Part shown: positions 35,712 through 45,471 of the stretch, one piece after another
Numbering within the stretch: the stretch's first letter is position 1
Layout of the letters: the number at the start of each line of letters is the position of its first letter
Source of the DNA: Chlamydomonas sphaeroides
Lineage: Eukaryota > Chlorophyta > Chlorophyceae > Chlamydomonadales > Chlamydomonadaceae
DNA length: 47,893 nucleotides
NCBI GenBank assembly: GCA_001662425.1
Contig: BDDC01000117.1
Span: 634-48,526, forward strand
Reading direction: 5' to 3'
Notes under the pieces: model-generated
What the model saw: only the letters and a program-made list of their open reading frames with translations
The model's database searches: none
Told to the model about the DNA's origin: nothing
Program-made: the position numbers and the translations under genes

Positions 35712-36784
35712 GGCGAGCTGTCTGTGTCACGGGTGGCAGGACTCGCCGAGCACAAGGGTGGCGTCCATGGTTACCATGCGGCGCATTTCGACTATGACGG
35801 TGTCGCTATGATTCAGGAGTGTGCCGGCGTGATGGCTGGCTGGCGCATGCAAGCGCCGGCTGGCGCTGAAGACGAGCGGTCGCGGCGTCGGGAGGCTGTT
35901 TCAATGAGGCGACGATGCCATAATGCTTTGTATGCCCGTTGTCCTGCTGTGGTAGCGTCCGCGACGCGTGATTACAAAAACGGGTGAGAAGTGTGTGTTC
36001 GCAGCGGGTGTTCGTAAGCGGGTTCGTAAATGTGCTTGGGGCAGTTCAAGAGGCTAGCACTGTTTCTATTGATGAAGAGGAGAAGCTTGGCAGCTGGCCA
36101 ACGTAGTGCAACAGGCCCGCTTGCGCGCCAGCGGCTGCGCGCGAAGGTAGCAAAGTAACGCCAACCACTCTGATAATGAAAGTAGAGAACTCTCCTGCAG
36201 GCAGTGTGCTACTGTGTCTGTCTCCTGTATCAACCGTGGCGGCGAGGTAGAACCTGGTAGAAGTGTCCCGCGGGTCCGCGGACCTAGCTTCAATCCCTCA
36301 GTGCCCGGCAAAAGCATCAGGCACATACATACTCGTGAGCTTTACAAGGAATCAAAATCGTACTCTCGCGCGTCGGCGACGCTTCAGTTGCTCATGTAGG
36401 GCGCTTCCTTTCCGCCTCTCCCCATTCTTAGCATTCCAGACACTGTTGTATACAGTGATACAACTGGGCACTAGAGCAGACGGGCACGTACAACAACCGC
36501 AAGAAGCCCAAACGACTGCTGCTCGGCGAGCGACGTTAGGCCCTTAAGCTACCGCAACTTACCGACACGGCGCCAATTGCTTGCTGTCACAATCTCCACC
36601 GACATTAAGCGGCATAGGAAGGACCTGCTGGTCGGCGTAACTTGCGCATCCTTCTTGTGCACACATACTCCACGGGCGATTGAACAACGACCATGCCGAG
36701 AGAATAGCATACCTCATTTGTACCACTGCTGAGACGGCGGGATAGCATACCGCTGCGACGCGCTGCGCATCACGAGGAGCCAGC
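35712..36784. promoter_or_regulatory. Shared divergent promoter region of the two protease genes
   Basis: This 1,073-bp gap separates the start codons of the subtilase (-) and the M11 metalloprotease (+). I found no exon-like segment in it, and its GC content is visibly lower than that of the genes. Two overlapping inverted repeats occur at 36441-36464: CACTGT/ACAGTG, and GTTGTAT/ATACAAC around a 6-nt spacer. These could be a protein-binding site, but nothing identifies the factor. No clear TATA box was seen in either direction. Confidence 0.5.
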
Positions 36785-39700
36785 ATGTACTTCTGCAGCT
36801 TACGTTCGCTGCACGGCGCCGCGATGCCAGGCTTAACAGCAATTCTCTGTATCCTAGCGGTTGCCGTGCGGGCACAAGGTACGGCGACGGAAGTGCCGAA
36901 ACCGGCATAACCAACCCGACGTTGCGAGGCGTACCTTGCCGCCGGCTCTACGCACCGCATCGCACCGCCCAGGCTCCTGACAAAGATACCATACGCCCTC
37001 TTATCATGCTCGCGCTTGACCCCAATCGCACCGTGCGCAGCGTTGGCGGCGTTGAGCTTATACCACATCCCCGCTCGCGGCCCCCGCAATACCACTCCTT
37101 CACAACCCGCCTACTCGCATTGCTGCACATTGAAAACCCTGGCACGGGTCCCCCTTCCTGCCGCGTCGGCCCCAGGCTGCCTTTTCAAGCATGTAAACCA
37201 GGTGGCCGACATGTTCCCCTCGGGCCCCGGCACATCCGACCAGACATGCAAGACGTGCTATCTTGACACGGAGCGATGCCGGTGAGCTCCCTCCCTGCAC
37301 GCGCTGCCCGGGGCTGTTTTCATTCTACATGTCTCTACGTGTTTGCCATGGGTTGTGCTTATGTGCCTGATTGCTCGACGCGCGCATGCTACAGGAGCCG
37401 GCCCGCCTGCACAATCCCCGCCTGGCCACAGAGTGCGCTGCAACGGCGGCTGCCTGCTACCGCGAGGTGGTGGCCGTGGCCCCGCGGTGGGCCTGGACCT
37501 GGCGCGCTGCGATCCCGACACAGACCGCATCGACATCGACGACCAGGGCGGCATGGCCTGCGTGGCGGGCCGCTGGGGTGAGCCGGCATTGTGTCTACAC
37601 CTCTGCGTGTGCGTGTTTTCGTACGCCCGTGCGCGTAGCCTTTGGGACGAGGCGTTACCAAATCAAGTCCAGGAGGACTCCTGATCAAGTCTGCTTCAAC
37701 GGACCCGCAGCCGCAGCACGCCACCTTGCGCGCCTGCCGCAGCCCTCAGCGCCGCTGCTGCCTATCGCCGCCTCACCCGCCCACCCCAACCCTGCGTGTC
37801 CCTGTGGTCGCAGAGCCGCCGCCGGCGGCACGGCAGAGCCCGCCGACCGGCCGCTCGCCGCCGAGCCAAAGCCAGTCTCCCCCGCCGGCAGTTCGGCCTC
37901 CGCCCAGCCCGGTGTCGGCCCCCAGCCGCAGCCCCAGTCCCAGCCCCAGCCCCAGCCCCTTGGACACGGTCATCGTGAATCTCACGGGTGAGGCATCCAC
38001 GCTCACGCCCTCCCCACGAGTAATTACCGTTCACGTGCCACTGGCCATACTGCCACGCAACCAGACGACCCCGACGCGGCCTAGGCGTTGACCGGCGCCG
38101 CCCCCAGGCCTCGCCTTGAAGCCCACAGACCCGCGCCGTCAAACATCCTCTGCTCGTACTGCCGTACCCTGCCGTACAACACCGCCCGCCACACAATCCC
38201 CAGGCGTCATCAACATGCGCATGTCGCACTTTCACGGCGAGAACGCGCCTCCCGAGGTGCCCACCTGGCTGCTCGAGGTGCGCGGAGGGACACGGCGGGA
38301 CACGAACCGCCGCCTAGTACAGCATCTGTCCACATGGCGAGGCGCGAGGCACAAGCGGGCGCAACCACGCTCCCAGGCAGCCCCGCCAAGGCGTTCGCCC
38401 TATGCCCGCCAGCCCGCGCCCTGCCGCGTGCGCGCACCGCCTGGCCCCTGGCCTGAACCCGCGTGCGGCGCCCCCTCTCCTTCCACGGCACGCAGGAGCG
38501 CGGCATCGACTCGCCCTCGACCCCGCTGGAGCTGGCCTTTGCGGAGCCGCCCGAGCTGGTGACGGGCGACTACGTGGAGCTGGCGGTGCGTGTGCCGGCA
38601 AGCGCCGTGGCAGATGGTGAGCATGCGCCCGGGTGGCGGCTTTCGGCGTCCAGCAGCAGATGTAGAGCGGCCCAGCGCTCGGTTGGCAGTGGCGGTGTGG
38701 CCGGCGGGCTGAGTTGCGGTATGAGGTGGGGCATAAGACCGTATGTGAACACGGGCGCCCGGCGACCCCGCACCCCGCCGCCCTCCCCTGCCCTGCCAGG
38801 CGGCGCCTCCTCGGGCCGGCGCCGGCGGCTGAGCGAGCTGTCGCTGCCGAACAACGCGGTGCTGCCGGTGGTGGGCGCCACCATGCGAGAGAAGGGCACT
38901 GGCAAGGTACGCAGCTGGGCAGGGGGTTGTTGCAGCGACACGCGGGGCTTCCTAGCTCAGCGGCGGCGGACCGGACCTACACACCGGCGTCGCTGGCAGC
39001 GGCCGTTCATGACTAGTGGCAGAGCCGGCAACAGGCCCGCTGCCTGCCTGCCTGAGTTGCCGACTTGCCGTCGTCCCCGCGGCCCTGCCCCGTGCCAGGA
39101 CATGATCGTGGGTCGCCGCCCCGTGGACCTGCCGGTGGCGGTCTTCAGCTTTGCCTTCTGCGGCCGGCAGCCCATCATGACGCCCGAGGTGCGGAGCTGC
39201 CAGCCCTCCCACGCTTGCGACAGTGCCAGCCCTTCCGCGCTATGACGCAGAGCCATTCCCACAGGCCACACGACCGCAGCCTGGGACCCCTGCTCGGGCC
39301 GCGGCCCGCCCTCCCTGACGTGCCGGGCTCCGGGCCCATGCCTCCCGCTGCCCCTCCCCCGCAGCGCATCCGGTCCTCCTTCATGAACAGCGCCTCCCTG
39401 GACCCCGCCCGAGCCCCCACCGTGGAGCGCTACTTCTCCACCTGCAGCCACAACCTGCTCCGCATGCCCGCAGCCAACATGACCATCCTGCCCGTGGAGC
39501 AGCTCGACTGCACGGGTGCGTCAGGCTGCGAGCGGGCAGCGCCCGTCGCCGTCCTCGTGTCGCTGTGTAGTACCGGTAGCAGCGGGCAGCTAGGCATGGT
39601 CAGACGCGGGTGTAAGGGTGGCATGGCTGATGATGCCGGTGGCAGGCACGACGGCAGGTCCTGCGGCTGGCTCTGACCAGGGGAGAATATGCTCCTGCCG

Positions 39701-42700
39701 AACCCACTCTCCCCGCTCCACTGCGCCTCTGGTGCGAAGTGTGCACCTCAGGTTCCATGCTTCCATCAACCCTGCACAACGCCTCTCTCCCCTTCCCTGC
39801 GCCAGGCTGGTCCACGGACGACAACAGCCTCCGCATTCTAACCTTCCCCCCTGCCCGGTCGGCAAACGTGTGTGCCAAAAGCCACGGTGCACCCCCCTTT
39901 CTCCCTCCCTGTCTCTCCCTCCGCCAGGCTGGTTCATGGACGACAGCGGCCGTCGCAACCTCACCTTCAACCTGCGCAGGTGCCTGCGGCTGTGGGGGCT
40001 GGGGCAGGGGGGACGGGCCGCCGCGCGACAGGAGGGGGCAGGGGAGGCCTGGGTGCAGCGGTACGCCGGAGCGCCCGCCTGGGTGCGTCCATCCACCTCA
40101 CGCGCTAACCTCCTGCGCAACCCATCGCAGCGACTGCGGCGGCAACGAGCTTGACTACTTTAGGAGCATGGCGCGGCGGCTAGCGCTGGGCAAGGTGCGT
40201 ACGGCGCTACTTGCGTAGGTTCAGATTAAAAAGGACCTTGAACTTGCGTAGAGGGACGCCGAGCGAGGAACAGGAGCACGGAGTTCTGGCACCTGGGGTG
40301 GCGCACCCGGACGAAGCCATCTCACCTGTACCCAACACAGCATGACGCAATGCACGCCCGTGCCGCGCGCCGCGCCTGCCCTGCCCTGCCTGCCCCCGCA
40401 GTACGCGGGCCAGGTCGACTGGCTGCGCCTCAAGCGCGTCATCATGATCCTGCCCGACATGTACCAGTGCCCCTGGTCGGGCCTCGCCAACACAGGCTGC
40501 TCGCCCACCACGCAATGTGAGCAGGCGCGCGGCGCCTGGGGCTGCGAGGGGCTGAAAGCCAGCACACAGCACGCCGACTGGGGCGCTGCACGACGTCTGT
40601 TCTCATCGTGCTGCCTGTTGTTCCTGCCTGCCCCGCCCACGCTCTGCCCTGTGCCTACTTAGGCAACAGCTGGATGCAGGACAACCTGGTGCTCACCACA
40701 CTGTTCCAGGAGCTCATGCACAACACAGGTACGACACGTACGGCAACAGATCCAGATTCAGATCCAGATCCAGGTGTCCTATGTATGGCTCGCGATCTCG
40801 GCGGACCACAGCATCAGGTTCCCCAGTCCCGACCTTGCCGCTGCCAGCCTGCGCAGCCCCGACACGTGCCGTACCTGATTGCCGTACGCCGTACATAATG
40901 CACGCAGGGCTGTACCACAGCGAGCGGCTGCTGCTGAACGGCGTGGCGGTGCCGTACGGCGAGGGCGCCGACCCCATGGGCGAGGGCTGGCTCGACTACC
41001 GGGTGCCCAACGGCATGGTCTGTACAAACGCCCCCCAGGTACGGCAGTTGGCGGTTAAACCTCACCAGCGCAGGGGCAGCCGAGGTGGAGGCAGCCACCG
41101 GGCATTATGGCTCACCGCAAAAGGGCTCATCAGGTCCCGGCGGCCAGGCTGGAGCCAGGAGGAGCGCAGGGTGCCCGCGGGGGGCCGGCCCAGCTGCTTT
41201 GCCACCTTGCTGCAGCGCTGTGTGACGTGGCTCCGGGCTCGCTGTTGTTTGGGCGGTGACCTGCCGGCACCGAACACCACGCACCGCGCACCGGCAGGGC
41301 ACCCGTCTTCGTGCGCCGAGCTGCCGCTGCCGCCCGCTGCGCGCCTGCTGCCCTCGCAGGCCTGGAAGGCGGGCTGGGCGAGCGCCAAGGAGTTCAACAT
41401 GAGCAGCATGGCGCCGGGTACGCAGCCGCTGGGCCCCTTGACCTCTCTAGCACGCAGCACAGACTGCTCGCACGCAAGGCACCCGCGCCGCGAGCACGAT
41501 GCGGCCCCAGACGCGAGCAAGCCGTCAGCCGGATCGCGGCGAGGCCTGCGCAGGCGTGTTGGCGCTGAAGATTGTTGCGTGTTGCCGCCGCCCCCTTCGG
41601 TCCGCAGGCGTGGCGCTCAACGTGTCGGTGCCGGTGCTGGGGGCCACCGCCGGCATTGAGGCCATGGCCCGCATCCGGCTGTGGGACGACGTGAGCTGCC
41701 GTACATCCGTGCTGTACTGCCGTACCGTACCGCCGCCCCCCGCCTTGCCGCGGCCCCCTCCTCCGCCGCCCGCCCCGCGCCCCGCCCGCCCCGCACGGCA
41801 GCACACCCGCCGCGAACGCAACAACCGGTACCGCACTCCTCACGGCACCCCTCCCGGCCGCTGCCTCTTTCCGATTCCCAACATGCCTGCTGACTGCACC
41901 TCTTGCCGCCGACGTGCCTAGCTTCATTCCCCGCTCCCAACCACCCACCCACTCACAATCACAGGGCGTGGCTGGAGATGGCCGACCGCAGCGGCAGCGT
42001 GCGCTGTACCTGTCGTACCGCGCCCGCCTGGCGAACGGCTTCGACTCGGGCCTCCCAATCAACTTCCACGAGCGCGGCTACCTGCACCAGGTCCGTACGG
42101 CAGTGCCGTACGGCAGTGTACGACGCGCAGCTTGCCCGGGTGGCGCGGCAGCGCCGCCAGCGTCCTCGCCCGGCTCCGGCCACAAGCGCCCCCTCGCCGC
42201 CCCCTGCCAGGCGCTGCCCGCAGCAGCCCGCGCGTGCCGCGGCCCCGCGCCTGCCTGGCCGTTGGCCCCAACATGTCCTCTCAACTGGCCTGACAGCACG
42301 CCCTCCCTGCTGCCTCCACCGCGTCCCGCAGTTTGACGGCACCTCGGCGCCGCGCGCGGACCCCTGGCAGACGCCCACCTTCATCGTGGCCGCACTGGAC
42401 ACAGCGGACGGCAGCATCTCGCCCATGCCCACGGCGCCGCTGCCGGTGCGTGCGATCGCAGCATGTTGTGTTTCAAGTATCTCAAGAATATTCTTGGTAT
42501 TGTGCGCCAGCGCTTTACTAGGCATGGATGCCCGTATGTGTGAGAGGTACATGTGACGTGTGGGGCGGCAGCGCACACGTCACGGTGGAGGGGCCGGCCG
42601 GGTGGTGGGGTCGCCACCTTCGGCCCCAGGGTAGCGAGATGCGGGACCCCAGGGGCTGTCAGGGTTTGCATGGCGCTGCCGTACGAGGCACATGGAAGCT

Positions 42701-44047
42701 TCAGCGTCGCGCTGCGCCGGCGGAGAGCGGCCCGTGCGCCGTCCCCTGGGCATACCCCTGCAACCTGCCCGCCTGTGTGCTGCTGTACACAGGTACGGCG
42801 CACCTGGATCTACAACCCCCTCGCCAGCCTGGACCTGACCCGGCAGGGCTACCTGGTGCAGGTGCGTACGGCAAGCGCACGGCAGTACAAATAGCAGCTA
42901 CGCCGTACCTCGGTGCCGTGACATGTACGGCAGCTCCACAAGGCGCCCGCAGCTACCACACCTGGCTTGGCCTCCCCCAGCAGCTGCCGTGCTGCGCCGT
43001 CCGCTGCGCCGTCGTGCTGACAATGCTCGCCCGCCCAACATGCCTGCCTGGTCCGCCTTCGCCCGGTCCGCAGGCCGCTACGGCGCTGGGCCGACTCAAC
43101 ATCACCTTGGTCAGCAAGTCCGCCGCCGGCGCCGTCTTCAGCGTGTGCAGGTGCGGCGCCGGCGGCAGGGCCCGAGGGCGCCCGGCCAGGCCCGGCCGCG
43201 TGTGAAGCCGCGCTGCTCCCCGAGATCGGGCGGCGTGCTGCTTCGGGTGCTGGGGGCTGGCGCGGGCGGCCTGCTCACCCGCCCGCTCCGCTGTCCCGTC
43301 CTCGCGCCCAAGAGCACAGCGCCAACTGCTTTGCCCGCCGCGCTGTGTGCAGGTTCGTGGACGACGAGGAGGCCGGCTCGCGCTGCCTGGACGGCCTCGA
43401 CAACGGTGCGTCGGGCGGGAAGACCGAGGGCACGGGCTGTACAACCACCAACCACCTGGGGGTTGGCGGTTTCCGGTGGCAACGGACCCGAAGGGGTGCG
43501 CGCCTGACAGCCAGAGGCACGCGGGGCAGGAGGACGTGTGCGGCGGTGCCTCTCTCTCCCTGGCTGCCCTGCGGGTTGTGGGGTTGGGGCGGGTTGTGTG
43601 AGCTGCGAAGGCGGGGCGGGGGCGAGCACGGTGTGGGGCGCGTGTTAACCGCTCGCCCTGACCTTGCACGCAGACTGTGACGGGCTCAAGGACGAGGAGG
43701 ACCCCGACTGCTTTGATGAGTTCGAGACGGGATACTTCGATGACTACCCCAGCCCGCCGCCCGGCGTGCGCTCTGCCTCGCCGCCGCCAGTCCGCTCGCC
43801 GCCGCCGGCGCAGTCACCACCGCCGCCGCGGAGCTCGCCGCCGCCGCCACCGGTCCGGCCACCGCCGCCGCCGCGGCGCTCGCCACCGCCCCTGGCGCGG
43901 TCGTCGCCTCCTCCTCCTCCTCCGCCCCCGCCGCCGCCGCCGCCGAAGCGGCGCAACCCGCCGCCGCGGCAGGCGTCGTCGCCGCCGCCGCCGCCTCCGG
44001 TTCGGATCCGGCCGCGGCCGCCGAAGCCGCCCAGGCGGGACGCCTGA
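36785..44047 (+). CDS. Secreted gametolysin-type metalloprotease (peptidase M11) with Pro-rich C-terminus
   Basis: 22 exons (814 residues): 36785-36878, 37176-37281, 37432-37577, 37814-37987, 38204-38277, 38496-38616, 38800-38906, 39099-39188, 39365-39515, 39928-39979, 40131-40194, 40402-40516, 40663-40728, 40908-41038, 41360-41417, 41608-41690, 41965-42090, 42332-42445, 42793-42861, 43074-43150, 43353-43405, 43674-44047. Residues 1-31 form a signal peptide (core LTAILCILAVAV). A Cys-rich segment and a Ser-Pro spacer (SPSPSPSPSP, near 160) follow. The catalytic domain carries FSFAFCGRQP, VERYFSTCSHN and the zinc site QELMHNTGLYH at 447-457, the QExxHxxGxxH form of Chlamydomonas gametolysin and Volvox VMPs, which degrade cell-wall or matrix Hyp-rich proteins. 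A C-terminal CLDGLDNDCDG motif (684-694) resembles bacterial MopE metal-binding repeats, and the last 100 residues are poly-Pro with Ser and Arg. It is divergently paired with the subtilase. Poly(A) candidate at 44310. Confidence 0.92.
39806..39857 (+). other. Extra tandem exon copy (possible mutually exclusive alternative to exon 10)
   Basis: This 52-nt segment resembles exon 10 (39928-39979): both follow a C/T-rich acceptor ending CCAG, both begin GCTGG, both read GW-x2-DD then LTF, both are exactly 52 nt, and both enter in phase 1 and leave in phase 2. The translated copy is GWSTDDNSLRILTFPPA against GWFMDDSGRRNLTFNLR. Its donor (GTCGGC) is poor, so it may be a decayed duplicate instead of an active alternative exon. 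Including both copies would break the frame. Confidence 0.6.
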
Positions 44048-44309
44048 GCTGGGAAATGACAAAGAATTCATGGCGATGGTGGCGTGAAACCCAACAACAA
44101 CGCACATCGCGGACCATGAGCGCTACATGCTCTGGAAGAGACGGGTGGCGCCGCGAAGGCGCAAACTTGTTTGCGGACGTGACGCGCAGCACTGCTGTTG
44201 ACATACAACATTCGTGCTATTTGAGGATCGCGATGAAAGGGGGCTGCAGGCGGCATGAACGCAGCGCTTCAGCGCACACCGCCAGGCATGCCGGCATTTC
44301 TTGCACTGC

Positions 44310-44314
44310 TGTAA
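44310..44314 (+). terminator. Putative TGTAA polyadenylation signal of the M11 protease gene
   Basis: First TGTAA after the stop codon at 44047, giving a 3' untranslated region of about 280 nt. A second TGTAA at 44545-44549 is an alternative. Confidence 0.5.
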
Positions 44315-45370
44315 AGTTGCTTGCGTTCGACATGTTGAGGCCAGGTCCGGTCCGAGGCCTACCGTACACATGCACAGATACGTGCATAGCTCGTGTTGTC
44401 GAATTCTGCGGGACCGCAAAGGGAGTCTGTGGCAGGAGATTGCCTGAGGGCAAACGCGGGGCACGCACGGTCCGGGGGGACGTAGGTTGTGGGTGTCGGC
44501 GCTCCCAATGGTATCTGCTGTCCGCCTGCAGCCTCCCAGCGCTTTGTAACCTACCGTCTGCCTGATCACACGTGTGTATGGGCGACATTGGCCCTGCGAC
44601 GCTGCGAGGCCATGGTGGGCCATGCGGTGAAGGACACAGAGCAGGGGTGTCAATCCACGCGTCAGCCGCCACAGAGACCTGGACAATGTGTTGGAAGCGT
44701 CCATGCCCCCGAGGTTCCACTTGTTTTGCTTAACCTCGACATGACCCTGGCGCCTACAGCGCTGGGCAGCTCTAACCGAAGGGAAAGGAGATGTCGGGGT
44801 TGATGATTGCGCAGCACGGTGTCGGTGTCAGCTTGCTGTGTTTCAGACAATGGCAGTGTTCATAGATCGTTATGCAATAGCTCCTTGCTCGGCGATATGA
44901 TAGGACAGCCCGTGTGCAACTGATGGACGGAGCTGTCAGCACCTACTGTTTTCTCGCAGACCTTGCCAAGCATAACATAGCTGTACCCTGATATGCTGGT
45001 CCCTGTCAATTCAAGAGCGTCGCAGGGGCATGTTTAAGGTAAACTTGAACAGTACGACTTGCGACAGGTATGGTAGCGCTCTTCGTCAGCGTTGCCCCGA
45101 CACCCTACACACTGGCTGCAACGCAGCTGCTTACCAAACTAAGCCTGCTCGTGCAGCAGCCCTCGCTCCACGAACAAGGGCGTTCAGCCAGGCCGGGAGC
45201 TAGCGACCACGCTTAAGGACCTTACACACGGGGGCAACGTGCTGCAAGGTAAGGACAGAAGCGTATCGTAGCTTACATGGGGCTTAAAAGCTCCGACGTC
45301 ACCCTGCTGGCTACGGACGCCGATTGGCGCAAGCGGTCCACGTCGGGCCTGCTTCCCCATAGCAACACCG

Positions 45371-45376
45371 TATAAG
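45371..45376 (+). promoter_or_regulatory. TATA box of the Pro-rich glycoprotein gene
   Basis: TATAAG lies 101 bp before the proposed ATG at 45472. It sits in a locally AT-richer stretch, as expected for a core promoter with a short 5' untranslated region. Confidence 0.45.
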
Positions 45377-45471
45377 CGCACTGTAATACTATACGCCGTC
45401 CAAACGTCACAACTGTGCAGGTCGTCGACGCTGCGCTCCACCCTGTCGCCACACGGACCAGGCGGGCGAGG

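Larger units (their letters stand above)
44048..45471. other. Intergenic region between M11 protease and Pro-rich glycoprotein genes
   Basis: No exon-like segment was found in these 1.4 kb. The left part should be the 3' untranslated region of the protease gene, with TGTAA at 44310-44314 and 44545-44549. The right part is the promoter of the next gene, with a TATA box at 45371-45376 and a GACGTCAC word near 45296. Confidence 0.5.
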
